Shown here: one piece after another, positions 6,922 through 14,233 of the stretch
Numbering within the stretch: the stretch's first letter is position 1
Layout: each line of letters opens with the position of its first letter
Notes under the pieces: model-generated
What the model was told of the DNA's origin: nothing
What the model saw: the letters and a program-made list of their open reading frames with translations, nothing else
Databases searched by the model: none
Program-made: the position numbers and the translations under genes
Assembly: GCA_016875975.1 (NCBI GenBank)
Contig: VGOF01000013.1
Location: 1-15,009 of the forward strand
Direction: 5' to 3'
Origin: Chloroflexota bacterium
GTDB lineage: Bacteria; Chloroflexota; Dehalococcoidia; GIF9; UBA5629
DNA: 15,009 nt

Positions 6922-7920
6922 CTAGCCAGGTGGAAAAATTGACTTTATGACAGCTCCAAATTCTCTTAGGAGGCTGGAGAGTTCTCCTACAGTGAAAGCA
7001 CATCGGGCATATCCCCAATAGCTTTCGTTGCCGGCCCCATCAACCGCCTTCACCCGCCAGTAATAAGTGCCAGGTTCGATAGTTGCGGTGTAGCTGGTTT
7101 CAAGCAATCCCGTACGCTGTGCTCCATCCCCAAGCTGGTCAAAGTTGACATTTCGCGATATTTCCAGAGTGTAAGTGACGCCGCTGGAATCGGAGACACT
7201 GTTCCAACTGAAGGTAACCTTTTTGGCTCCCCATATTCCAAAGCTGTGTCCCATGGGTGCAATTGGTATGGGTTCATGTGGTGGATGGTGGTCCTCTATC
7301 GGGACGAATGTGTACCTGACCTCAGAACCGGTCTTAGGTTCAGAGCTTGGCACGACCGGTGCTTCTTGAGATGGTACAGGTTTGACCACGGGCAAGATTT
7401 GGATTGTTGCGATACCAGACTCAGCATGCACTATGGGGATGTCTACAAAAAGTTTATGTTCGCCAGGCGGTGCAGTCGGAACAGTAAATCGCGTCTCAAA
7501 GCTTCCAGCCTGATTGGTGTTTACACGAGTACCAGTAACATTGCCGCCGAGGAAGAGCATCCCACTATCATTCGACGGGAATCCTGTACCTTTGACGCTT
7601 AGCACAGTGCCAGGCTGGGCAGATGTTGGATTAACTTTAAGACTGGGCACAACGGCAAATTGAAAATTAACTGGGTCAACGCGCCCCACTGGTGCAAACT
7701 GGATGTAATGAGCACCATACCTGGCTTCAGGCACGGTAAACGTAGCTACTACAGTATGTCCACCTTTAGGGACGCTGCCTTCTGCAAGGACAATGGTCTT
7801 CCTTTCGTCAAAAGTAGCTGCGGGACTCCAACGTATCCTATAGTCTCCCTCGAGCGAAAAACGGGAACTGATAATGCTAAGAGTTACCCGCGTGCCGACT
7901 CCTCCGGAAGTAGGTGTCAA
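6922..7920 (-). CDS. Secreted Ig/fibronectin-like protein, body
   Basis: A frame of 332 codons whose first usable start is a TTG at 7920-7918. No function is recognised. It has two Ig-like (IPT/TIG-type) beta domains, about residues 1-90 and 91-178; the second opens LKVNPTSAQPGTVLSVKGTG. A proline-rich linker (about 178-215) and a fibronectin-III-like domain (about 230-316) follow, the latter with a WNSVSDSSGVTYTLEIS strand and YYWRVKAVDGAGN. It ends in a short amphipathic tail with no membrane anchor or sorting motif. The same frame continues upstream through a single TGA (7945-7947) into a signal peptide starting at 8028, so the natural gene is probably 6922-8028. No Shine-Dalgarno site precedes the TTG, which argues that this is not a true start. 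Either the gene is disrupted, the TGA is recoded, or there is a base error. It is convergent with the dehydrogenase operon. Confidence 0.75.
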   Translation of the reverse strand: MTPTSGGVGTRVTLSIISSRFSLEGDYRIRWSPAATFDERKTIVLAEGSVPKGGHTVVATFTVPEARYGAHYIQFAPVGRVDPVNFQFAVVPSLKVNPTSAQPGTVLSVKGTGFPSNDSGMLFLGGNVTGTRVNTNQAGSFETRFTVPTAPPGEHKLFVDIPIVHAESGIATIQILPVVKPVPSQEAPVVPSSEPKTGSEVRYTFVPIEDHHPPHEPIPIAPMGHSFGIWGAKKVTFSWNSVSDSSGVTYTLEISRNVNFDQLGDGAQRTGLLETSYTATIEPGTYYWRVKAVDGAGNESYWGYARCAFTVGELSSLLREFGAVIKSIFPPG

Positions 7921-7929
7921 ACTGACACC
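7913..7929. repeat. Perfect 7-bp inverted repeat just after the in-frame TGA
   Basis: On the plus strand it reads GGTGTCA-AAC-TGACACC: seven perfect pairs around a 3-base loop. On the minus-strand transcript the stem begins 15 bases after the in-frame TGA of the Ig-like gene. It lies inside coding sequence, with no T-run to make it a terminator. Confidence 0.6.
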
Positions 7930-7944
7930 ACAATCACCACCTGC

Positions 7945-8028
7945 TCAGCTCGCACCCTCTACTATTGGCGGTAGGGCTACCAAACCCAGCACAAAGGCTA
8001 GGGTTAGGAGGCATATTAACTTGGACAT
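7945..8028 (-). pseudogene. Signal-peptide segment cut off by an in-frame TGA
   Basis: An ATG at 8028-8026 opens 27 codons in the same frame as the Ig-like protein body. The product starts MSKLICLLTLAFVLGLVAL, a lysine followed by a long hydrophobic core, and continues to an EGAS end typical of a signal peptidase site. It then stops at TGA (7947-7945). Immediately after the stop the frame reads AGGDCGVSLTPTSGG and joins the body. A weak AAGG lies upstream of the ATG. Standard TGA stops end prfA and prmC in this window, so an altered genetic code is unlikely. Confidence 0.7.
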
Positions 8029-8052
8029 ATACCTTATCGTATCTACAGCACA

Positions 8053-8062
8053 TATTATAATA
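8053..8062. promoter_or_regulatory. Symmetric -10-like palindrome in the divergent gap
   Basis: TATTATAATA is a perfect 10-bp palindrome giving a consensus TATAAT on each strand (8056-8061 on plus, 8059-8054 on minus). It lies between the Ig-like gene (start 8028, minus) and the EF-G-like gene (plus). On the minus strand the -10 ends 25 bp before the ATG, which suits a promoter for the Ig-like gene. No good -35 box lies at normal spacing on either strand; a TTGACA on the minus strand (8072-8067) is only 7 bp away. Confidence 0.3.
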
Positions 8063-8097
8063 CCCTTGTCAACTTAGCTTTACTGGGCAACTCAAGC

Positions 8098-8127
8098 TTG
8101 ACGTTCGGAACTTCACATTGCTACAAT
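8098..8127 (+). promoter_or_regulatory. Promoter of the EF-G-like gene
   Basis: TTGACG (8098-8103), an 18-bp spacer and TACAAT (8122-8127); each box matches five of six consensus bases. The -10 box overlaps the ATG at 8126-8128, so a transcript from this promoter (start near 8134) would not contain that ATG. This favours the GTG at 8180 as the start codon. Confidence 0.5.
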
Positions 8128-8179
8128 GCCATTTGCTTCCTCTCCTAGGAAGACTACAACCAATACAGAGGTAGAACAA

Positions 8180-10240
8180 GTGCACCATTTCAAATCTGAC
8201 AAAATACGTAATGTCGTCTTGCTATCACATTCAGGTGCCGGAAAAACATCACTAGCTGAAGCAATATTATTCAATTCGGGAGCAATCACAAGGCTAGGTA
8301 AGACCGCGGATGGAACCACGACTTCGGATCATGATGCCGACGAGATAAAGCGATATATCAGCATTAATCTATCCTTGCTTCCATACCAATGGAAAGACAC
8401 GAAGATAAATTTAATTGACACGCCTGGATATCCCGATTTCGTGGGCGAGGTTAAGGCAGGGCTTAGCGTCACCGAAAGCGCAGTAGTAGTGGTCTGTGCT
8501 GCATCAGGCGTCGAGGTTGGTACTGAACAGGTTTGGGAGTATGCAAGCGAGGCGAAAATTCCTTGTCTCATCTTCGTAAACAAGATGGATCGTGAGAATG
8601 CCAATTTCCTTACAGTACTCAAGGATATTCAGGCGAAGCTAGGGTCAAAGTGCTTGCCAATTCAATTACCCATAGGCTCCCAAAAGGATTTCAAAGGCAT
8701 AGTGGATCTGGTAAGCAAAAAGGGATACGGTGGCACTACTAACAAGGAAATCGAGGTGCCGTCTGCTCTCATGGGCGATGTGGATTCGTATCGCGAAAAA
8801 CTTGTTGAAGCAGTAGTCGAGGTTGACGATGGGCTTCTCTCCAGATACCTGGAAGGTGAAACAATCAATGATGACGAGATATATCATTGCCTGAGACAGG
8901 CTACTTTGATAGGTAAAGTTGTACCTGTGCTGGTTGGCTGTGCCATTACCAACACTGCTATTACGCCTCTAATGGAGGCGATTTGCAGTTACTTGCCTTC
9001 GCCTCAAGATAAAGGCCCGGTGAAAGTCATCAACCCTGCTACTGGGATAGAAGAAACTGTAGAGCCGGTCCCAGAGTCGCCGCTATGTGCACTGGTATTT
9101 AAGACAAGCACTGACCCCCGCGCCGGTAGGCTTAGTTGCTTTAGAGTATACTCAGGAACGATTTCCAGCAATTCTCAAGTGTGGAATACCAACAAGAATG
9201 CTGCTGAACGAATTGGCCAGCTTTTTGTTTTGCGGGGCAAGACACAAGAACCTGCCTCGGAAATGGCTGCCGGTGACATCGGAGCTGTTGCCAAACTCAC
9301 GTCAACGTCCACTGGTGACACCCTCAGTCTGCGCGAGCGCCAATTTAAGCTTGCTCCTATCGGATTCCCAGAACCGGTTCTGAGCAGGGCTATTTACCCT
9401 AAGTCCAGGGCCGACCTAGACAAGATGAGCACGGCATTACCCAAGATTTGCGAGGAAGACCCAACACTCAGAATAGAACGTGACCCTGACCTTGGCGAGA
9501 TGCTGTTAAAAGGCATGGGCGGGACTCATCTCGATGTAGCTGCAGATAGACTAGTGCATAAGTTCGGGGTGGAAGTCATCCTTGGTACACCAAAGGTGCC
9601 CTACAAGGAGACAATTGCTGTGCCAGTGGAAGCGGAGTACAAACACAAGAAACAAACAGGTGGCCACGGGCAGTATGGACATGTTTTTTTGGAATTGGAG
9701 CCATTACCTAGAGGTTCCGGGTTTGAGTTCGATGAGAGAGTGGTAGGCGGCGCTGTACCAAGGAACTATATCCCAGCCGTGGAAAAAGGTGTGAACGAAG
9801 CTAGACTAGAGGGCGTGCTAGCGGGATACCCTGTGGTTGACGTGAAAGTAACATTGTATGATGGCAGCTCTCATCCCGTAGACTCCTCAGAAATGGCCTT
9901 CAAGATTGCCGCAGCTCAAGCCCTAAAGAAAGGGCTGTCCCAGGGACAGCCTGTGCTGCTAGAGCCTATAATGAACCTTACAATTGCTGTGCCTGACAAT
10001 TATACCGGTGACATAATAGGTGATCTGAACTCAAAAAGAGCCCGCGTTATGGGCATGTCACCTGCTCACGGAATGAATACCATCGAAGCGCAAGCACCAT
10101 CGGCCGAGATTTTGAACTACGCTACCGACCTGAGGTCAATGACACAAGGGCGCGGCACTTTTGTGGTCAAATTCAGCCATTATGAGGAAGTACCGCAGCC
10201 CATTATGCAGAAAATCATAGCTCAAAAGAGCCAGCAATAG
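8180..10240 (+). CDS. EF-G-like GTPase (FusA2 type)
   Basis: Translational GTPase of 686 aa with the five-domain EF-G layout, belonging to the EF-G-like (FusA2) subfamily rather than canonical EF-G. Numbered from the GTG at 8180, G1 is SHSGAGKT (16-23), G3 is DTPGYPDF (80-87) and G4 is NKMD (134-137). Domain IV carries KKQTGGHGQYG, and domain V ends with YATDLRSMTQGRG. The G3 motif has Tyr where canonical EF-G and EF-Tu have the catalytic His (DTPGHVDF), as in other FusA2-like proteins. Such proteins bind the ribosome, but their role in vivo is mostly unknown; efficient translocation is not assured. The GTG has AGAGGT (8167-8172) 7 bp upstream. An in-frame ATG at 8126 would add 18 hydrophilic residues, but it has no ribosome site and overlaps the -10 box. 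It is convergent with etfA, 19 bp away. Confidence 0.9.
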   Translation: MHHFKSDKIRNVVLLSHSGAGKTSLAEAILFNSGAITRLGKTADGTTTSDHDADEIKRYISINLSLLPYQWKDTKINLIDTPGYPDFVGEVKAGLSVTESAVVVVCAASGVEVGTEQVWEYASEAKIPCLIFVNKMDRENANFLTVLKDIQAKLGSKCLPIQLPIGSQKDFKGIVDLVSKKGYGGTTNKEIEVPSALMGDVDSYREKLVEAVVEVDDGLLSRYLEGETINDDEIYHCLRQATLIGKVVPVLVGCAITNTAITPLMEAICSYLPSPQDKGPVKVINPATGIEETVEPVPESPLCALVFKTSTDPRAGRLSCFRVYSGTISSNSQVWNTNKNAAERIGQLFVLRGKTQEPASEMAAGDIGAVAKLTSTSTGDTLSLRERQFKLAPIGFPEPVLSRAIYPKSRADLDKMSTALPKICEEDPTLRIERDPDLGEMLLKGMGGTHLDVAADRLVHKFGVEVILGTPKVPYKETIAVPVEAEYKHKKQTGGHGQYGHVFLELEPLPRGSGFEFDERVVGGAVPRNYIPAVEKGVNEARLEGVLAGYPVVDVKVTLYDGSSHPVDSSEMAFKIAAAQALKKGLSQGQPVLLEPIMNLTIAVPDNYTGDIIGDLNSKRARVMGMSPAHGMNTIEAQAPSAEILNYATDLRSMTQGRGTFVVKFSHYEEVPQPIMQKIIAQKSQQ

Positions 10241-10259
10241 CTGCCCGATTGCAGATTCT

Positions 10260-11258
10260 TTAACCTGCCAGCAACTCCTTGACTTTTTCTGAGAATGCCG
10301 GCAATACCTGTTTCCAGTCACCCACAACGCCGAAGCGCGCTTCCTTAAATATGTTTGCTTCAGCATCTTTGTTAATAGCTACTACATTCTTGGAACCGGA
10401 ACAGCCTGCAAGGTGCTGGCTGGAGCCGGAAACGCCCACGGCAATATAAAGCTCTGGAGCAACGATCTTGCCAGTAAGGCCGATCTGCATGGTGTCTGGT
10501 ACCCAGCCGTTGTCACACGGTGGCCTAGAGGCTCCTACGGCCCCTTTCAGAACCTTGGCTAGCTCTTCTAGCTGCTTGAAGCCTTCAGGGCTGCCTATAC
10601 CCCTTCCACCACAGATTATTGCCTGAGCGTCTTCGAGCTTGATACCGGCCAGTTCTTCTTTTACAGTCTCCAGTACCTTGGTTCTTATCTTGGCCACGTC
10701 AAGTTCCACTTTCAGTGGGATAACCTCGCCCTGTTTCGACGTATCAGGTGCCAATGGTGACATCGCCTTAGACCTGACAGTAGCAATCTGTGGGAATGCC
10801 TCCGAAACAAAGATGGCGCGTGCATTTCCACCGTAAACAGGTCGAGTTTCCTGCAGCAGCTTAGCCTGCGGGTCGATGCTTAGCTCCACGGTATCCATAG
10901 CTAAGCCGACACCCAATCTGAACGCCAGACGCGGAGCCAAGTCGCGTCCAATCGAAGTTTGCCCCATCAGCAGAATACGCGGTGAGATATCCTTTATAAC
11001 TTTTTCCATAACCATCAGGTAGGAGTCAGTCTGATAGTCCGCTAGCATAGCGTCTTCTACTGTGTAGACCTTATCCGCTCCGGCTGCTATCGTATTCTTG
11101 GGTGCATCGCCAAGTTGATTCCCAACTAATATACATATCAACTCTTCTTTAAGCGTGTCAGCGAGTTGTCGACCGCACCCTAGAAGCTCGCCACTAATGG
11201 CAGCCAGGTTACCCTGAACTGATTCTCCTAATATCATTACACCTTTGGGTTCAGCCAT
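10260..11258 (-). CDS. etfA: Electron transfer flavoprotein, alpha subunit
   Basis: The 332-aa FAD-carrying subunit of ETF, which takes electrons from acyl-CoA dehydrogenases and passes them to a membrane or bifurcating partner. The C-terminal FAD domain shows GGRGIGS (217-223), GASRPPCDNGW (242-252), QIGLTGK (258-264, usually QVGQTGK), YIAVGVSGSSQH (271-282) and AINKD (294-298). The N-terminal half is the usual alpha-beta domain. The length is standard. The ATG at 11258 has a perfect AAGGAGGT (11270-11263 on the minus strand) 4 bp upstream. It follows etfB by 31 bp in the same operon. The partners are likely the dehydrogenase pair at 4556-6860. Whether this ETF bifurcates electrons cannot be judged safely by eye. 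Confidence 0.95.
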   Translation of the reverse strand: MAEPKGVMILGESVQGNLAAISGELLGCGRQLADTLKEELICILVGNQLGDAPKNTIAAGADKVYTVEDAMLADYQTDSYLMVMEKVIKDISPRILLMGQTSIGRDLAPRLAFRLGVGLAMDTVELSIDPQAKLLQETRPVYGGNARAIFVSEAFPQIATVRSKAMSPLAPDTSKQGEVIPLKVELDVAKIRTKVLETVKEELAGIKLEDAQAIICGGRGIGSPEGFKQLEELAKVLKGAVGASRPPCDNGWVPDTMQIGLTGKIVAPELYIAVGVSGSSQHLAGCSGSKNVVAINKDAEANIFKEARFGVVGDWKQVLPAFSEKVKELLAG

Positions 11259-11289
11259 GATGACCTCCTTGGTTTATTTGCATTTTAGT

Positions 11290-12096
11290 TTAGAATAGTT
11301 TGGACTCTCTGAGTCGCTGGGCAAGCTTGGTTCCTGCTTCCGCAGGGCTGTCTGCCTCTATGATCTCACACTTCCCCTCTTTTACCGGCTGGAAGAGCTT
11401 GAGCAGTTTATTCTTTCTACCAGCGGCGCCAATCTGCCCTGGTTCGACGCCTATATCTGCTGGCTTCCATATTACTGGTTGCTTCTTGGCAGCAGCCATG
11501 ATCCCCTTCAGGGTTGCATAGCGTGCTTCACCCAACTCATTGCTAACCGTGATCAGAGCAGGCATAGTAACTTCAATAACTTGATAGCCATCAGCTATGA
11601 CACGCTCGACCTTTGCTTTGCCATCAACCACTTCCACCTTCTTGGCCACTGTGACGCTAGGAATTCCCAAAAGCTCAGCTATGCCTGAGCCGACTTGACC
11701 TGCATCCCAGTCGGCTGCCTGCCGGCCGCAGAATATGAGGTCGAATTGCCCAATCTTTTTTATGGCCATTGTCAACGCATAGGCTGTAGACCAACTATCG
11801 CCGCCTTCAAAGGCCGGGTCCTCAAGCAAGATGAGTTCGTCCGCACCCATGGAGAGGGGTTTCTTCACCACATCGCGAAGCAAATTATTGCCTAAGCTTA
11901 AAACGGTTATCTTGCCGCCCTGGCTATCTTTGATTCGAAGAGCGGCTTCAACTGCCTGCTCATCGAAAGGGCTGATTACTGGTGGTACTCCGGGTGGTGG
12001 GATTACTTGATTGGAAGCGGGGTCGATTTTGAAGCTTGCAGGCGGTGCTTCGGGGTCAATAACTTGTTTGCAGCATACGATCATGTTTACGGGCAT
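11290..12096 (-). CDS. etfB: Electron transfer flavoprotein, beta subunit
   Basis: The 268-aa nucleotide-binding subunit of ETF. It begins with the usual MIVCCKQVIDPE strand (5-16). It carries the signature CGRQAADWDAGQVGSGIAE (123-141), where AMP or a second FAD binds, and NELGEARYATLKGIM (186-200), the docking-loop region. The C-terminal tail (about 240-268) is the segment that packs on EtfA. The start at 12096 has AAGGAGGA (12108-12101) 4 bp upstream. It is the first gene of etfB-etfA and is served by a promoter that overlaps the end of prmC. Length and motifs are normal. Confidence 0.95.
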   Translation of the reverse strand: MPVNMIVCCKQVIDPEAPPASFKIDPASNQVIPPPGVPPVISPFDEQAVEAALRIKDSQGGKITVLSLGNNLLRDVVKKPLSMGADELILLEDPAFEGGDSWSTAYALTMAIKKIGQFDLIFCGRQAADWDAGQVGSGIAELLGIPSVTVAKKVEVVDGKAKVERVIADGYQVIEVTMPALITVSNELGEARYATLKGIMAAAKKQPVIWKPADIGVEPGQIGAAGRKNKLLKLFQPVKEGKCEIIEADSPAEAGTKLAQRLRESKLF

Positions 12097-12149
12097 TATT
12101 TCCTCCTTCTTGTGTATGAAAATGTCGGCTGCGTCTTATCCAAGGTGAT

Positions 12150-12178
12150 ACTTTAGGACAAATGGCCCTGTTTGTCAA
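12150..12178 (-). promoter_or_regulatory. Promoter of etfBA, overlapping the prmC stop codon
   Basis: On the minus strand a perfect TTGACA (12178-12173) is followed after 17 bp by TAAAGT (12155-12150, four of six). The -35 box overlaps the prmC stop codon (12177-12175). The predicted transcript would start near 12143 and carry a leader of about 45 bases. Readthrough from prfA-prmC is also possible, since the gap is only 78 bp and shows no terminator. Confidence 0.5.
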
Positions 12179-13050
12179 ACATGGTGGAACGTGATTTTCA
12201 CCACGCGGTTAACTCCACCGTAATCAGACAAAAAAACACAGTCAGCATGAGGAATATATCGCTTCAGTAAAGAGGATAACTCGTTGCCTTGTCCCCTGCC
12301 TATTTCCAGAAGCAGACAACTATGTGGCAATATCTTGCCTTCCAGTTGGCTGAGCAGGCTTTCTATTACTCTCAGGCCATCCTCACCGCCGTGGATTGAC
12401 AGTAGAGGCTCGAAACGAGCTATCTCAGGACTTAGATTCGCCAGGTCCGGGGTTTTAATGTAGGGTAGATTGGCAATAACCAAGTCGGCAGGCTTGGGAA
12501 GCGGCTCTAGAAGATTACCCTGCAAAAGTACAACTTGCTCGGTGACGTTGTGACGCGCGCAGTTAATCCGCGCCACATCTATGGCCAAAGGCGAAATATC
12601 AATGGCACAGATTATGCTTTCAGGCAGTCCAAGAGCCAGCGCCACAGCAATAGCACCACACCCAGTTCCAATATCAGCTATGACGAGTGGCTGTCCCGAG
12701 TGCGGCTTGCTGTGTGCAAAGGTATTAGCCCATTGAAGGGCAGCTTCTACTAGAAGCTCAGTCTCCGGCCTTGGAATCAGGACGCGCTGGTCGACATAGA
12801 AGTCATGCCCATAGAATTCCTTGTGTCCCACAATATATGAAGAAGGCTCACCCAAAAGGCGACGTTCTACTAGCTGCTGCAGGAGGGCTATCTCTTCATC
12901 AGTCAGAAGGCGGTCACTTTCTGAATATAGCTGGGCTGGGGAGAGCCTCGATATGTGTTGGAGCAGAACTCTAGCTTCGAGATGGCTATAATCTACACTA
13001 TTCAGACGAAAAACGTGTGTTGTTGTTTGGAGTGCTTGTGCCAAGGTCAT
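12175..13050 (-). CDS. prmC: Release factor glutamine methyltransferase
   Basis: S-adenosylmethionine-dependent enzyme that methylates the Gln of the GGQ motif in release factors; 291 aa, normal length. An N-terminal helical domain (about 1-75) precedes RVLIPRPETE (89-98). The SAM motif is DIGTGCGAIAVALAL (126-140), and AIDISPLAI (149-157) holds the acidic ribose ligand. The substrate motif, usually NPPY, reads NLPY (194-197); the Asn and Tyr that hold the Gln side chain are kept. HGGEDGL (220-226) and LLEIG (247-251) complete the fold. The start overlaps the prfA stop as ATGA (13050-13047) with no strong Shine-Dalgarno site, so translation is probably coupled to prfA. Cofactor and fold are clear; the N(L)PY change does not remove a catalytic residue. 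Confidence 0.94.
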   Translation of the reverse strand: MTLAQALQTTTHVFRLNSVDYSHLEARVLLQHISRLSPAQLYSESDRLLTDEEIALLQQLVERRLLGEPSSYIVGHKEFYGHDFYVDQRVLIPRPETELLVEAALQWANTFAHSKPHSGQPLVIADIGTGCGAIAVALALGLPESIICAIDISPLAIDVARINCARHNVTEQVVLLQGNLLEPLPKPADLVIANLPYIKTPDLANLSPEIARFEPLLSIHGGEDGLRVIESLLSQLEGKILPHSCLLLEIGRGQGNELSSLLKRYIPHADCVFLSDYGGVNRVVKITFHHV

Positions 13051-14117
13051 AGCAAGCTTGCTTCAAGTTGTCTAGCCTGTTCGTTGGCCGAGAGGGCATC
13101 GATCAGCTCGTCGATTTCGCCACTGAGGATTTTGGGTAAATTGTGCAGGGTGAGGTTGATCCGATGGTCTGTTACCCTGTCTTGGGGAAAGTTATAGGTA
13201 CGGATTTTTTCGGCACGCTCACCGCTACCAATTTGTGAACGCCTTTCGTCCGTTATTTCCTGAAATTGCCTGCTCTGCTCTTTATCAAGCAGACGTGCCC
13301 TCAGGACTGCCATGGCCTTTGTCCTGTTCTTCAATTGCGACCGTTCATCTTGACATGTGGCCACTATGCCCGTTGGTAAATGCGTTATGCGAACTGCTGT
13401 GGCTACCTTGTTTACATTTTGGCCACCAGCACCACCACTACGGAAGAAATCAATTTTGATATCATCCGGGCTAATGCCTATCTCTATCTCTTTGGCTTCG
13501 GGGAGGACAGCCACAGTGGCAGTTGACGTATGAATTCGCCCCGATGCCTCCGTGGTTGGCACTCTTTGGACACGGTGGACACCGCGCTCATGCTTCAGTC
13601 GGCTATAGGCACCTTTTCCATTGACTTCGAAGATGATTTCTTTGAAGCCGCTCACATCCGATTCACTGCAGTCGATAACCTCGACTTGCCAACCTTTGAG
13701 CTGAGCATAGCGGCTGTACATGCGAAAAAGGTCAGCGGCAAACAGAGAAGCCTCATCCCCACCAGTGCCAGCCCTGACCTCCACTATAGCGCTCTTGGTC
13801 TCATTTGCATCCTTAGGCAACAGTGCCAGCTTCAAATCTTGGAGCATATCCTGCTGGCGCTTCTTGAGATTGCTCAGTTCCTCTTTTGCTAAGAAGGCTA
13901 GGTCTGGTTCCAGTTTTTCCTCTAGCATGGCTTGGGTTTCCTGGATTGCCCTTACGAGAGCTTTGTAATGCCGGTACTTTGTTACAACGCCTTCTAGATT
14001 GGCTTGCTCCTGGGCTAGGGCTTGTAAACGCGATGGATGGCCAGACAGCTCAGGCTGTGCTATCAACTCATTCAGTTCTTCGTAGCGCTTTTCTATTGTT
14101 TCTAACCTGTCAAACAC
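13047..14117 (-). CDS. prfA: Peptide chain release factor 1
   Basis: Class I release factor that reads UAA and UAG and triggers peptide release; 356 aa, typical length. GGQ is at 231-233 within FRSGGAGGQNVNK. The stop-codon-reading PxT tripeptide is PTT at 187-189 in RVPTTEASGRIHTS, the place where E. coli has PAT. VRAGTGGDEASLFA (114-127) and the N-terminal coiled domain are normal. The start is a GTG at 14117-14115, preceded by a purine-rich GAGAGAAGAG rather than a strong Shine-Dalgarno site. The extended -10 promoter ends only 17 bp upstream, giving a very short leader. Its neighbour prmC, overlapping by 4 bp, encodes the enzyme that methylates Gln233. Confidence 0.96.
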   Translation of the reverse strand: MFDRLETIEKRYEELNELIAQPELSGHPSRLQALAQEQANLEGVVTKYRHYKALVRAIQETQAMLEEKLEPDLAFLAKEELSNLKKRQQDMLQDLKLALLPKDANETKSAIVEVRAGTGGDEASLFAADLFRMYSRYAQLKGWQVEVIDCSESDVSGFKEIIFEVNGKGAYSRLKHERGVHRVQRVPTTEASGRIHTSTATVAVLPEAKEIEIGISPDDIKIDFFRSGGAGGQNVNKVATAVRITHLPTGIVATCQDERSQLKNRTKAMAVLRARLLDKEQSRQFQEITDERRSQIGSGERAEKIRTYNFPQDRVTDHRINLTLHNLPKILSGEIDELIDALSANEQARQLEASLL

Positions 14118-14134
14118 TGCTCTTCTCTCGGCAA

Positions 14135-14164
14135 ATTATAACATAGCTTCGAAAATGCCCTCAA
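14135..14164 (-). promoter_or_regulatory. Extended -10 promoter of prfA-prmC
   Basis: On the minus strand TTGAGG (14164-14159), an 18-bp spacer and a perfect TATAAT (14140-14135), with TG one base upstream of the -10 (TGTTATAAT). The -10 box ends 17 bp before the GTG start, so the predicted leader is about 11 bases. Confidence 0.6.
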
Positions 14165-14187
14165 AATGGGTGATAATGCACAAACAG

Positions 14188-14216
14188 TTGATTTAACGCA
14201 GGTCATAGATTATATT
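14188..14216 (+). promoter_or_regulatory. Promoter of the universal stress protein gene
   Basis: TTGATT (14188-14193), a 17-bp spacer and TATATT (14211-14216). The -10 box ends 17 bp before the ATG at 14234, so the transcript would begin almost at the GGAGGT site (14224-14229). It is divergent from the prfA promoter within a 116-bp gap. Confidence 0.5.
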
Positions 14217-14233
14217 ATGGCCTGGAGGTTCGC

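Noticed and set aside
7945..7947. Reassigned UGA (an alternative genetic code) to explain the in-frame TGA
   Set aside because: prfA and prmC both end with TGA at the expected family length, and other genes use TGG for Trp without internal TGA.
10233..10259. Short inverted repeat GCAAT/ATTGC as a terminator between the EF-G-like gene and etfA
   Set aside because: It has five pairs with a 9-base loop, partly inside the coding end, and is not GC-rich. It could contribute to termination but cannot be called.
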